A DNA stretch of 32,319 bases, taken from assembly GCA_910586005.1 (NCBI GenBank), contig CAJUHG010000022.1:1-32319 (forward strand). Direction: 5' to 3'. Under the pieces are notes generated by a model. The model saw only the letters and a list, made by a program, of their open reading frames with translations. It was not told where the DNA came from and ran no database searches. This document shows positions 24,416-32,319 of the stretch, one piece after another. The first letter of the stretch is position 1. Every line of letters starts with the position of its first letter. The DNA comes from an uncultured Lachnospiraceae bacterium. Its GTDB lineage: Bacteria; Bacillota; Clostridia; Lachnospirales; Lachnospiraceae. The position numbers were made by a program, and so were the translations under genes.

Positions 24416-24519
24416 CTCTTTTTTTTTGCCTTTTTGGCACTGTACTATTTTTGTGTAGTTATTTTAAATCTTCCTAAGATAGAAACAGGTGTATGTGTAG
24501 TAGAAAGGGTGGCAAATGA

Positions 24520-25590
24520 ATGAAAGCATTTCTAATATTAGAAGATGGAACTGTGTTTGAAGGTATAAGCATTGGTTCTAGCAGAGAAGTAATCAGTGAG
24601 ATTGTTTTTAATACCTCAATGACAGGGTATCTTGAGGTTTTGACAGATCCATCTTATGCTGGACAGGCAGTAGTTATGACATATCCATTGATAGGAAATT
24701 ATGGAGTTACACCAGATATGGAATCTGTAAAACCTTGGGCAGAGGGATATATTGTTAGAGAATTAGCTAGAAAACCTAGTAATTTCCGCTGTGAAGGAAC
24801 GCTGGAAGAATTTTTAGTTAAATATGATATTCCTGGAATTGCAGGAATTGATACCAGAGCTTTAACAAAAATTCTGCGGGAAAAAGGAACAATGAATGGC
24901 ATAATTACCAAAAATGAGACTTATCAGATGGAAGAGATTATCCCCAAATTGAAGCAGTATACCACAGGAAATGTAGTAGATAAAGTGACTTGTCAATATA
25001 TTTCTACATTAAAAGGGAAAGGAAAAAGGGTTGCTTTATTAGACTTAGGAGCAAAAAAAAATATTGCAAAATCATTACAAAAGAAAGGTTGTGAAGTAAC
25101 TATTTATCCTGCCCATACTATGGCAAAGGAAATTTTAGATACCAAACCAGATGGAATTATGCTAAGCAATGGACCTGGTGATCCCAAAGAGTGCACAGAA
25201 ATTATTCAGCAAATTCAAAAGCTCTATCAGTCAGATATCCCTATTTTTGCGATTTGTTTGGGACATCAGCTTATGGCACTTGCAAATGGAATAGACACTT
25301 ATAAAATGAAATATGGACATCGAGGTGGGAACCATCCAGTCAAAGATTTAGAAACGGGAAGAGTATATATTTCTTCTCAGAATCATGGATATGTGGTTGA
25401 CACAGAGCATATGAACCAAGCAGTGGCCGTACCAGCTTTTGTAAATGTAAATGATGGAACAAATGAAGGATTAAAATATACTGGGAAAAATATTTTTACG
25501 GTACAATTTCATCCAGAAGCATGCCCTGGTCCTCAAGACAGTGAATATTTATTTGATCGGTTTATGAAAATGATGGGAGGAAATCAGTAA
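24520..25590 (+). CDS. carA: Carbamoyl-phosphate synthase small (glutaminase) subunit CarA
   Basis: CarA hydrolyses glutamine and passes ammonia to CarB. The 356-residue length is standard. The N-terminal half carries VFNTSMTGYLEVLTDPSYAGQ and GIAGIDTRALTK; the C-terminal class-I glutamine amidotransferase has LSNGPGDP, nucleophile Cys246 in ICLGHQLMA, SSQNHGY and the His-Glu pair in FHPEACPGP. AAAGGGTGG precedes the ATG by seven bases. The stop shares one base with the carB start (TAATG), so the subunits are coupled. Confidence 0.98.
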   Translation: MKAFLILEDGTVFEGISIGSSREVISEIVFNTSMTGYLEVLTDPSYAGQAVVMTYPLIGNYGVTPDMESVKPWAEGYIVRELARKPSNFRCEGTLEEFLVKYDIPGIAGIDTRALTKILREKGTMNGIITKNETYQMEEIIPKLKQYTTGNVVDKVTCQYISTLKGKGKRVALLDLGAKKNIAKSLQKKGCEVTIYPAHTMAKEILDTKPDGIMLSNGPGDPKECTEIIQQIQKLYQSDIPIFAICLGHQLMALANGIDTYKMKYGHRGGNHPVKDLETGRVYISSQNHGYVVDTEHMNQAVAVPAFVNVNDGTNEGLKYTGKNIFTVQFHPEACPGPQDSEYLFDRFMKMMGGNQ

Positions 25591-28500
25591 TGCCAAGAAA
25601 TCCACAAATAAAAAAAGTATTAGTGATTGGTTCTGGTCCTATTGTTATCGGACAGGCAGCAGAATTTGATTATGCAGGAACACAAGCGTGTCGTTCTTTA
25701 AAAGAAGAAGGGATAGAAGTTATATTGGTAAATTCTAATCCTGCCACCATTATGACAGATAAAGAAATTGCAGATAAAGTTTATATTGAACCCTTGACAG
25801 TAACTGTATTAGAACAGATTATTTTAAAAGAAAAGCCTGATAGTGTATTACCAACACTTGGAGGTCAAGCAGGATTGAATCTAGGGATGGAACTTGCAGA
25901 GTCAGGTTTTTTGGAAAAACATGATGTGAAGTTAATTGGTACCACAGCAGAAACAATTTTTAAGGCAGAGGATAGACAGGCGTTTAAAGATACAATGGAA
26001 AAAATTGGAGAACCCTGTGCACCCTCTAAGGTGGTACACAATGTAGAAGATGGAATTGCATTTACCAATACAATTGGTTACCCTGTAGTGTTACGCCCAG
26101 CATATACATTAGGCGGCAGTGGTGGGGGAATTGCCCATAATGAAACAGAACTTATGGATATTTTAACAAATGGGCTTCGGTTAAGTCGTGTAGGAGAAGT
26201 GCTTGTGGAACGTTGCATTGCTGGTTGGAAGGAGATCGAGTATGAGGTAATGCGTGATGCAGCGGGCAATTGTATTACAGTTTGCAATATGGAAAATATG
26301 GATCCTGTTGGAGTTCATACAGGAGATAGTATTGTAGTGGCGCCTTCTCAAACCTTGGGAGACAAGGAATATCAGATGTTGCGAACTTCTGCATTAAATA
26401 TTATTTCTGAATTAAACATTACTGGAGGATGTAATGTTCAGTATGCCTTGCATCCTACAAGTTTTGAATATTGTGTGATAGAAGTAAATCCTCGTGTAAG
26501 CCGTTCTTCTGCATTAGCAAGTAAAGCAACTGGCTATCCTATTGCAAAGGTGGCAGCTAAAATTGCTTTGGGCTATACCTTAGATGAAATTAAAAATGCA
26601 ATCACAGGAAAAACCTATGCTAGTTTTGAACCTATGTTAGATTATTGTGTGGTTAAAATTCCAAGATTACCCTTTGATAAGTTTATTACTGCTAAACGAA
26701 GTCTGACAACACAAATGAAAGCAACTGGAGAGGTTATGAGCATTTGTACCAATTTTGAAGGTGCATTGATGAAAGCAATTCGTTCTCTAGAACAGCATGT
26801 AGATAGTATGATGTCTTATAGTTTTACAAATTTATCTAGGGAAGAACTGCAAGAGCAGTTGGAAAAAGTGGATGATAGAAGAATTTGGGTGATTGCAGAA
26901 GCGTTAAGAAGAGGTTTTTCTTATGAGGAGATTCATAAAATTACTAGTATAGATGAGTGGTTTATTGATAAAATAGCTATGCTAGTGGAAATGGAAGAAT
27001 GTTTGAAAACAGAGGAACTCACAATAAAATTGTTGAAAGAAGCAAAACGTATGGAATTTCCAGATCATGTAATTGCTACGCTGACCAAAAAACAAGAATC
27101 AGAAATCAAAGAGATGCGCTATGCAAATAATATTACCGCAGCTTTTAAGATGGTAGATACCTGTGCAGCAGAATTTGCAGCAGAAACACCTTATTATTAT
27201 TCTTGTTTTGGTAGTGAAAATGAAGCAATAGAAACGAATCATCGTAAAAAGGTGCTGGTTTTAGGTTCTGGGCCAATTCGTATTGGACAGGGAATTGAAT
27301 TTGATTATTGCTCGGTACATTGCACATGGGCTTTTGCTAAAAAAGGATATGAAACAATTATTGTAAATAATAATCCAGAAACAGTGTCTACTGATTTTGA
27401 TATTGCAGATAAACTTTATTTTGAGCCATTAACTCCAGAAGATGTAGAGAACATTGTACGTCTTGAAAAACCAGATGGAGCTGTAGTTCAATTTGGTGGG
27501 CAGACAGCAATTAAATTGACAGAAAGTTTAATGAAAATGGGAGTTCCCATTTTAGGAACAAAGGCGGAAGATGTGGATGCAGCAGAGGATCGAGAGCTAT
27601 TTGATAAAATTTTAGAAAAAACGCAAATTCCAAGAGCAGCCGGAGGAACTGTATTTACTACACAGGAAGCAAAAGAGGTTGCAAATCGTCTTGGTTATCC
27701 TGTTTTGGTACGTCCTTCTTATGTACTGGGTGGACAAGGCATGCAAATTGCATATTCAGACCAAGAAATAGAAGAGTTTATGGAGATTATTAACCGAATT
27801 GCTCAAGATCATCCCATTTTGGTAGATAAGTATTTACAGGGAAAAGAAATTGAGGTAGATGCAGTATGTGATGGCAATGATATTTTAATTCCAGGTATTA
27901 TGGAACACATTGAGCGTACAGGTGTCCATTCTGGAGATAGTATCTCTGTTTATCCAGCTCCCACCATTAGTAATAAAGTAAGAGAAAAAATTGTAGAATA
28001 CACCAGACGTTTGGCTAAGGCTTTACATGTGATAGGATTGATTAATATACAGTTTATCGCTATGGAAGAAGAAGTGTATGTGATTGAGGTAAATCCACGT
28101 TCCTCTAGAACGGTACCATATATCAGCAAAGTAACAGGGATTCCTATTGTAGATTTAGCTGCACAGGTAATTATGGGAAATACCTTAAAAGAGATGGGAT
28201 ATCCAACAGGACTTGCACCAGAATCTGAATATGTTGCAATCAAGATGCCAGTATTTTCTTTTGAAAAACTTCGTGGGGCAGAAATTAGTTTAGGACCAGA
28301 AATGAAATCTACAGGAGAATGTTTAGGAATAGGAAAAACATTTGATGAGGCCTTGTATAAGGCGTTTTTGGGAGCAGGTGTTCAATTGCCAAAATATAAA
28401 CAGATGATTATAACTGTAAAAGATGCAGATAAGCCAGAAGCTGTGGATGTGGCAAAGCGGTTTGAAGCCTTAGGATATAAAATTTATGCAACCAGAAGTA

Positions 28501-28799
28501 CAGCAAAATATTTAAAGGAACGTGGTGTGAATGCAAGACGTATCAATAAGATTTCTCAAGAGTCTCCAAATGTCATGGATTTAATTTTAGGGCATAAAAT
28601 TGATTTAGTGATTGATACACCAACACAAGGGAGAGATAAGAGTAGAGATGGTTTTCTAATCCGCCGAAATGCCATTGAAACAGGTGTGTACTGTATCACA
28701 GCTATGGATACTGCCAATGCATTAGCAAGTAGTTTAGAACATGCAGATGCTAGTGAGAAATTAAATTTAATTGATATTGCACAGGTGAAAAATATTTAA
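25590..28799 (+). CDS. carB: Carbamoyl-phosphate synthase large subunit CarB
   Basis: CarB uses two ATP, bicarbonate and ammonia to make carbamoyl phosphate for arginine and pyrimidine synthesis. The 1069-residue protein has the family's internal duplication: two pre-ATP-grasp and ATP-grasp halves, opening VLVIGSGPIVIGQAAEFDYAGTQA and, near residue 552, VLVLGSGPIRIGQGIEFDYCSVH. ATP-site segments VLRPAYTLGGSGGGIA and VLVRPSYVLGGQGMQIA and metal-site EVNPRVSRSSALASKATGYP and EVNPRSSRTVPYISKVTGIP are both intact. The C-terminal MGS-like regulatory domain (about 935-1069) includes DLVIDTPTQGRDKSRDGFLIRRNAI. Both catalytic halves look complete. Confidence 0.98.
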   Translation: MPRNPQIKKVLVIGSGPIVIGQAAEFDYAGTQACRSLKEEGIEVILVNSNPATIMTDKEIADKVYIEPLTVTVLEQIILKEKPDSVLPTLGGQAGLNLGMELAESGFLEKHDVKLIGTTAETIFKAEDRQAFKDTMEKIGEPCAPSKVVHNVEDGIAFTNTIGYPVVLRPAYTLGGSGGGIAHNETELMDILTNGLRLSRVGEVLVERCIAGWKEIEYEVMRDAAGNCITVCNMENMDPVGVHTGDSIVVAPSQTLGDKEYQMLRTSALNIISELNITGGCNVQYALHPTSFEYCVIEVNPRVSRSSALASKATGYPIAKVAAKIALGYTLDEIKNAITGKTYASFEPMLDYCVVKIPRLPFDKFITAKRSLTTQMKATGEVMSICTNFEGALMKAIRSLEQHVDSMMSYSFTNLSREELQEQLEKVDDRRIWVIAEALRRGFSYEEIHKITSIDEWFIDKIAMLVEMEECLKTEELTIKLLKEAKRMEFPDHVIATLTKKQESEIKEMRYANNITAAFKMVDTCAAEFAAETPYYYSCFGSENEAIETNHRKKVLVLGSGPIRIGQGIEFDYCSVHCTWAFAKKGYETIIVNNNPETVSTDFDIADKLYFEPLTPEDVENIVRLEKPDGAVVQFGGQTAIKLTESLMKMGVPILGTKAEDVDAAEDRELFDKILEKTQIPRAAGGTVFTTQEAKEVANRLGYPVLVRPSYVLGGQGMQIAYSDQEIEEFMEIINRIAQDHPILVDKYLQGKEIEVDAVCDGNDILIPGIMEHIERTGVHSGDSISVYPAPTISNKVREKIVEYTRRLAKALHVIGLINIQFIAMEEEVYVIEVNPRSSRTVPYISKVTGIPIVDLAAQVIMGNTLKEMGYPTGLAPESEYVAIKMPVFSFEKLRGAEISLGPEMKSTGECLGIGKTFDEALYKAFLGAGVQLPKYKQMIITVKDADKPEAVDVAKRFEALGYKIYATRSTAKYLKERGVNARRINKISQESPNVMDLILGHKIDLVIDTPTQGRDKSRDGFLIRRNAIETGVYCITAMDTANALASSLEHADASEKLNLIDIAQVKNI

Positions 28800-28817
28800 T
28801 TGTCTATAGGAATAAAG

Positions 28818-28841
28818 CGGACATCCATTGGATGTCCGTTT
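28818..28841 (+). terminator. Hairpin/terminator after carB
   Basis: CGGACATCC (28818-28826) pairs perfectly with GGATGTCCG (28830-28838), loop ATT, then TTTA. It is 19 bases after the carB stop. The short T-run makes it a modest terminator. The remaining gap to 28973 holds further small GC-rich inverted repeats but no gene. Confidence 0.6.
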
Positions 28842-28973
28842 AGTGCCGACCGAAACCGAGTGAATATTTTGAATGGTTTGTTCTGACAAGTGCAGTCGTT
28901 TTAGCGACAATTTTCTCTTGCAGCCCGTACGACCATCTAAGCAGCATAATACCTTTTGCTTTGGAATGTTTGG

Positions 28974-29441
28974 TCACATAGTGACAACTTCCCTTTTTCC
29001 TTTCTGACTCAAAAAGCTATTATGATATTTTACAGAATGTGTTACCTCTTGTTCAAACCATTCTAAAGGAATAAAAGCATTAGCTTCTTCTTCTGTTTGA
29101 AATTCTACTTCAGCAAGAATTAGAGGTGCTAATTCACCTTCAAAAATATCTAATTCTACAGTTAAACCAGACGAAAGGGGAATTAGGTATCGTTTCTTCA
29201 CAATTAGAAGACCATCTATTTTGGGAAGCAGATGTAAATAGGCTTCTTTTGTCAAAGGTAAGTTATATTCTTCGCGCATCATAAGACCTTTGGATTTATA
29301 GGTGAGATAATATGTTTCATCTTGTCTACGAATACGGACCACAGGTTCTGTACAAAGATAGCCTTGTTCCATTTGATGAAAGGAATAGGATTCAAGATTA
29401 TCTGGCAAGGATTTAATTAAAAATTTACGTTCAATTTCCAT
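28974..29441 (-). CDS. CYTH-domain protein (triphosphate tunnel enzyme family)
   Basis: This 155-residue single-domain protein begins with the signature Glu2-x-Glu4-x-Lys6 (MEIERKFLI) of the CYTH/triphosphate tunnel metalloenzyme family. Other tunnel residues are visible in VRIRR, YYLTYKSKG, KKRYLIPL, VELDIFEGELAPLILAEVEF and KYHNSFLS. Members hydrolyse inorganic triphosphate or other triphosphorylated compounds with Mg or Mn; the exact substrate is not clear here. AAAGGAA precedes the start by five bases on the minus strand, and a good promoter lies about 110 bases upstream. Its stop lies near the carB terminator, so the two genes converge. Confidence 0.9.
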   Translation of the reverse strand: MEIERKFLIKSLPDNLESYSFHQMEQGYLCTEPVVRIRRQDETYYLTYKSKGLMMREEYNLPLTKEAYLHLLPKIDGLLIVKKRYLIPLSSGLTVELDIFEGELAPLILAEVEFQTEEEANAFIPLEWFEQEVTHSVKYHNSFLSQKGKREVVTM

Positions 29442-29551
29442 AAGATTTCCTTTCTAATATGTCGGTTAGATAATTGTAACATGATTGATGATGAAAAAGA
29501 TTAAGTTTTGAATTATTTCATAAGTGATCTTGTTGTAATTGTTTTATAGAA

Positions 29552-29580
29552 ATTATAAATTGGAATAGAGATGATGTAAA
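29552..29580 (-). promoter_or_regulatory. Promoter of the CYTH gene
   Basis: On the minus strand, TTTACA (29580-29575), a 17-base spacer and a perfect TATAAT (29557-29552). It gives a leader of about 100 bases to the CYTH start at 29441. Confidence 0.7.
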
Positions 29581-29646
29581 GAAAAAACATAAAATTTTTT
29601 ACTATACATGCTCTATACCAATAAGAAGCTTATCTATTAAAGAGAA

Positions 29647-29690
29647 AAATCCCCTTGTTTCAGTTTTCTATTACCAAAACAAGAGGATTT
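29647..29690 (-). terminator. Terminator after SASP gene
   Basis: AAATCCCCTTGTTT (29647-29660) pairs with AAACAAGAGGATTT (29677-29690) with one mismatch. On the minus strand it is followed by T residues, 33 bases after the SASP stop. Confidence 0.75.
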
Positions 29691-29723
29691 CTTTACCTTA
29701 TTAATCAGGTTTTAGAACATCAA

Positions 29724-29945
29724 TTACTGTTGTCCACCAGACATCTGTTGTTCCTGTTTCATAATCATTTTTTTAACCATTTCTCCACCAATAGAACCAG
29801 CTTGAGCAGATGTTAAATCTCCATTATATCCTTCTTTTAAAGGTACACCAATTTCAGATGCAACCTCCTGTTTAAAACGGTTCATAGCTTCTTTTGCCTG
29901 AGGTACCGCCATTTTACTTGTGTTAGAACCAGAATTGTTAGCCAT
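29724..29945 (-). CDS. Small acid-soluble spore protein, alpha/beta type
   Basis: A 73-residue DNA-binding protein that coats the chromosome in dormant spores. The start at 29945 gives MANNSGSNTSKMAVPQAK and follows GGAGGTG by six bases; a longer frame from 30032 adds 29 residues unlike the family. Hallmarks are the germination-protease site SEIGVPL (cut between Glu31 and Ile32), YNGDLTSAQAGSIGGEMVKKMI and a Gln/Gly-rich end. Expression is normally forespore-specific under sigma-G; a CATGATA box on the minus strand near 30056-30050 fits a sigma-G -10, but I found no convincing -35. Its presence shows endospore formation. Confidence 0.95.
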   Translation of the reverse strand: MANNSGSNTSKMAVPQAKEAMNRFKQEVASEIGVPLKEGYNGDLTSAQAGSIGGEMVKKMIMKQEQQMSGGQQ

Positions 29946-29989
29946 TCGATTCACCTCCAAATTTTTTCTTTCCTGTTTTTCTTTGATAA

Positions 29990-30030
29990 GAACATCCTTC
30001 CGAAATGAAACATTCTTAGGAAGGATGTTC
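29990..30030. other. 12-bp perfect hairpin upstream of SASP gene
   Basis: GAACATCCTTCC (29990-30001) and GGAAGGATGTTC (30019-30030) form a perfect stem with a 17-base loop, about 45 bases before the SASP start and probably within its leader RNA. No clear T-run follows on the minus strand. The rest of the 29946-30271 gap is AT-rich, with the acetyltransferase promoter at its far end. Confidence 0.55.
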
Positions 30031-30202
30031 ATTCCGAAACATTGTTGCTTATCATGGTGTTATTATTTGCAAACAAATAAAAAATATAATGGTAATTTTT
30101 ATATTTTTTGGATATTTATGGGAGAATGTGTTATAGTAATGAAACGCAGTATAAGTGGAAGTATGGGTTAGTGTTATTATAGTAAGATTTTTTTATAAGA
30201 AG

Positions 30203-30233
30203 TTATCATATTAGTATAAAACTATGTTATAAT
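30203..30233 (+). promoter_or_regulatory. Candidate promoter of acetyltransferase/DJ-1 operon
   Basis: A perfect TATAAT (30228-30233) with TG one base upstream (extended -10). TTATCA at 30203-30208 is a weak -35 at 19 bases; extended -10 promoters tolerate this. The leader would be about 30 bases. Confidence 0.5.
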
Positions 30234-30271
30234 CATTATTAATTATTTGATAGCATAGGAGAATAGTATAT

Positions 30272-30913
30272 ATGAATGAAAAAGAGCGTATGTTAGCAGG
30301 ACTTCCTTATAAAGCTTGGTTAGATGGACTAACAGAGGAGAGAGATGAAAACAAAAAAAGAATTTATCAATACAATAGATTATTTCCAGAACAAAAAGAA
30401 GAACAGATGAAATTAATAAAAGAGATTTTAGGAAAATGTGGAGAAGAAGTTTTTATAGAGGCACCTTTTCATTGTGATTATGGTTATAATATAGAAGTGG
30501 GTGAAAACTTTTATGCCAATTATAATCTAACTATTTTGGATGTAGGAAAAGTAATTATTGGAGAAAATGTTTTAATTGCACCAAATGTATCTATTTATAC
30601 TGCAGGACATCCAATTCATCCTGACTCTAGAAATTCAGGTTATGAATATGGAATAGAAGTTACCATTGGAGATAATGTTTGGATAGGTGGAAATACTGTT
30701 ATCAATCCTGGTGTTCATATAGGAAATAATGCAGTGATTGGTTCAGGCAGTGTAGTGACCAAGGATATTCCAGATAATGCGGTTGCAGTTGGAAATCCTT
30801 GTAAGGTGGTTCGTTTTATTGGGGAAGAAGATAGAAGGTATTACTATAAAAATAAAGAATTTGATGTAACAGACTATCATGTTAAGTTTAACAGAAAGGA
30901 TGAAAATAAATGA
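30272..30913 (+). CDS. Maltose/galactoside O-acetyltransferase-like hexapeptide-repeat enzyme
   Basis: This 213-residue protein transfers acetyl from acetyl-CoA to a sugar hydroxyl. The N-terminal Mac domain (KERMLAGLPYKAWLDGLTEER) precedes a left-handed beta-helix of hexapeptide repeats (VGENFYANYN, VIIGENVLIAPNVSIY, VTIGDNVWIGGNTVINPGVHIGNNAVIGSGSVVTKDIP) with catalytic His113 in TAGHPIHP. The closing NPCKVVRFI is typical of Maa/LacA. TAGGAGA lies nine bases before the ATG. The stop overlaps the next start by four bases (ATGA). Confidence 0.92.
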   Translation: MNEKERMLAGLPYKAWLDGLTEERDENKKRIYQYNRLFPEQKEEQMKLIKEILGKCGEEVFIEAPFHCDYGYNIEVGENFYANYNLTILDVGKVIIGENVLIAPNVSIYTAGHPIHPDSRNSGYEYGIEVTIGDNVWIGGNTVINPGVHIGNNAVIGSGSVVTKDIPDNAVAVGNPCKVVRFIGEEDRRYYYKNKEFDVTDYHVKFNRKDENK

Positions 30914-31464
30914 AAAAAATAGGAGTTTTTTTGGCAGAGGGATTTGAAGAAATTGAAGGTTTGACAGTAGTAGATATTTTGAGACGTGCAGGACAAGAGG
31001 TAATAACTATTTCTATTATGAAAAGCAAAGAAATTCATGGTTCTCATAAGATTGGTGTTTTGGCAGATACCTTATATGAAGAAGTAGATTTTACAAAATT
31101 GGATGGAATAGTGTTACCAGGGGGAATGCCAGGAACTACTCATTTAGCTGCCCATAAAGGTGTAAATGAAGTAATTAAAAATTTTGCAGAAGAGGGAAAA
31201 CTAGTAGCAGCTATCTGTGCAGCACCCAGTGTATTGGGACAAGCTGGAATATTACAAGGAAAAAAAGCAGCTTGTTATCCTAGATTTGAAGATAAACTGA
31301 TTGGAGCAGAAGTGATATATGAGGAAGTGGCAGAAGCAGAAAATATAATTACTAGTCGAGGTATGGGTACTGCAATTCCTTTTTCCTTAGTATTAACTGC
31401 ATATTTTACCAACGAGAAGAAAGCACAAGAATTAGCAGAAGCAATTATTTATCTAAAAAGTTAA
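30910..31464 (+). CDS. DJ-1/PfpI (ThiJ/YajL-like) family protein
   Basis: The 184-residue protein has the DJ-1 fold: acidic LAEGFEEIEG with Glu14, GIVLPGGMPGT, and a nucleophile elbow with Cys103 in VAAICAAPSVLG, then SRGMGTAIPFSLVL. The close match to the ThiJ/YajL branch suggests a stress-protection role such as handling reactive carbonyls; the branch's old 'ThiJ' name does not make it a thiamine gene. It is translationally coupled to the acetyltransferase (ATGA overlap) and the two probably share the promoter near 30230. Confidence 0.92.
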   Translation: MKKIGVFLAEGFEEIEGLTVVDILRRAGQEVITISIMKSKEIHGSHKIGVLADTLYEEVDFTKLDGIVLPGGMPGTTHLAAHKGVNEVIKNFAEEGKLVAAICAAPSVLGQAGILQGKKAACYPRFEDKLIGAEVIYEEVAEAENIITSRGMGTAIPFSLVLTAYFTNEKKAQELAEAIIYLKS

Positions 31465-31586
31465 GCGTTTGATTTATTTAGAACAAAGCGGAGGGAAGGC
31501 GTGGGATGCTTTCTTGTGAGGTAGTGATTGCTTAGGTATTTTTGTGTATAGAAAGCATATATATAGAATAAGGATAAAAAAAGGAG

Positions 31587-31613
31587 CTTCTGTTCTTTGG
31601 CAAAGAACAGAAG
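31587..31613. other. 12-bp perfect hairpin immediately before ribosome site
   Basis: CTTCTGTTCTTT (31587-31598) and AAAGAACAGAAG (31602-31613) form a perfect stem with a three-base loop, ending one base before AAAGGAAG, the probable ribosome site of the deacetylase gene. With no T-run it is unlikely to be a terminator; it may protect or regulate that mRNA. Confidence 0.5.
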
Positions 31614-31628
31614 AAAGGAAGTAGTGCT

Positions 31629-32319
31629 TTGTTAGAAAAAATAAAAGTAAAATCACTTGTGATTGTGCTTGGTGTATTTGTAGGTTCTTTTTTCTTAGGA
31701 AGATTTGCAGCTCAACTTGCACCAGTAGCAAGTTCTGCCATTCAATCAGGTGCAGATGGTAATTGGGGATTAAGTTTTCAAGAGGAAGGTCAGCCACCAG
31801 TTGCCAATGCTACTTTTGAAGAATTAGGAAAATACAATGCATATTATGCAGAAGATACCAAAGAGAAAGTCTTATACCTTACCTTTGATTGTGGATTTGA
31901 AAATGGAAACACACCTCCCATTTTGGATGCATTAAAAAAACACAATGCAAAAGCCACTTTTTTTATTGTGGGAAATTATTTATCTACTAGTCCAGATTTA
32001 GTAAAGAGAATGATAGAAGAAGGACATAATGTTGGAAATCACAGTTACCATCATCCTGATATGTCTCAGATGAATCAAGAAGAATTTTCAAAAGAATTAG
32101 GTGAATTGGAAACATTATATGAACAAACCATTGGGACACCTATGACAAAATATTATCGTCCGCCACAAGGAAAATACAGTGAGAAAAATTTACAAATTGC
32201 AAAAGATTTAGGATATAAAACTATTTTTTGGAGTCTTGCCTATGTGGACTGGAATCAAGATAGTCAACCTACCCATGAAGAAGCCTTTGACAAACTTTTA
32301 AAACGTGTACATCCAGGGG
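31629..32319 (+). CDS. pdaA: PdaA-like polysaccharide deacetylase, cut by window end
   Basis: At least 230 residues are visible; the 3' end lies beyond the window. The likely start is TTG at 31629, after AAAGGAAG (31614-31621), giving MLEKIKVKS and a membrane/signal segment (about 9-28). The NodB-type domain has motif 1 TFDCGFENGNTPPILDAL with Asp87, motif 2 HSYHH (His138, His142 as metal ligands) and motif 3 RPPQGKYS. The TFDxGxENG form and following HHPDMSQM resemble Bacillus PdaA, which deacetylates muramic acid on the way to the muramic delta-lactam of spore cortex. Cys sits where many NodB enzymes have the second Asp and PdaA has Asn. Other cell-wall deacetylases remain possible. Confidence 0.85.
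   Translation, partial: MLEKIKVKSLVIVLGVFVGSFFLGRFAAQLAPVASSAIQSGADGNWGLSFQEEGQPPVANATFEELGKYNAYYAEDTKEKVLYLTFDCGFENGNTPPILDALKKHNAKATFFIVGNYLSTSPDLVKRMIEEGHNVGNHSYHHPDMSQMNQEEFSKELGELETLYEQTIGTPMTKYYRPPQGKYSEKNLQIAKDLGYKTIFWSLAYVDWNQDSQPTHEEAFDKLLKRVHPG

Noticed and set aside
24283..24519. T-box or PyrR attenuator before carA
   Set aside because: No TGGNACCGCG T-box sequence or recognisable PyrR-binding loop was found.
30910..31464. Assigning the DJ-1 protein to thiamine synthesis because of the old name ThiJ
   Set aside because: The family is not a thiamine enzyme, and the gene is 26 kb away and coupled to an acetyltransferase.
1..32319. tRNA, rRNA, insertion-sequence transposase or phage genes
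   Set aside because: None could be recognised on either strand.

Overview
The window looks like chromosome from a low-GC, endospore-forming, chemotactic anaerobe of the Firmicutes, most likely Lachnospiraceae or a close clostridial relative. Evidence: very AT-rich coding with strong GGAGG-type ribosome sites; an alpha/beta-type small acid-soluble spore protein and a PdaA-like spore-cortex deacetylase; a methyl-accepting chemotaxis protein; a dockerin/cohesin pair; and secreted proteins with bacterial Ig-like (BIG2) repeats. The assignment rests on gene content only.

Layout. (1) 1-4792: thiamine locus. The 3' half of a TPP riboswitch and its terminator are followed by an unusually long structured leader, then thiC, thiW, thiM, thiE, a GC-rich repeat-like island, and thiD. 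Together they make the pyrimidine (ThiC, ThiD), salvage or import the thiazole (ThiM, ThiW), and join the halves (ThiE). No thiazole synthase (ThiG/ThiH/ThiS) is seen. (2) 4814-13266: a DUF3298-type lipoprotein, a double-Nudix protein, then the most interesting block: a membrane-anchored protein resembling a subtilisin propeptide, a 1574-residue secreted S8 protease with an embedded dockerin, and a wall-anchored protein with a cohesin-like domain. This reads as a protease with its own candidate inhibitor or chaperone and its own candidate surface receptor. (3) 13557-17889: a complete pantothenate-to-phosphopantetheine operon, panG-type reductase, panB, panC, panD, coaBC. The CoaC part of coaBC has Asn where the family's catalytic Cys is expected. 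(4) 17890-24102: accessory region with a BIG2 protein flanked by 38-bp inverted repeats, a secreted beta-propeller-like orphan, an MCP and a small orphan. (5) 24254-28841: carA-carB with a promoter, a long leader and a possible Arg/Lys-rich leader peptide. (6) 28974-29945, minus strand: a CYTH protein and a spore SASP. (7) 30272-32319: an acetyltransferase overlapping a DJ-1/PfpI protein, then a PdaA-like deacetylase cut by the window end.

The best candidate for an undescribed system is 6994-13266 (propeptide-like protein, dockerin-bearing protease, cohesin anchor). The domain calls are by eye and none has been searched or modelled.
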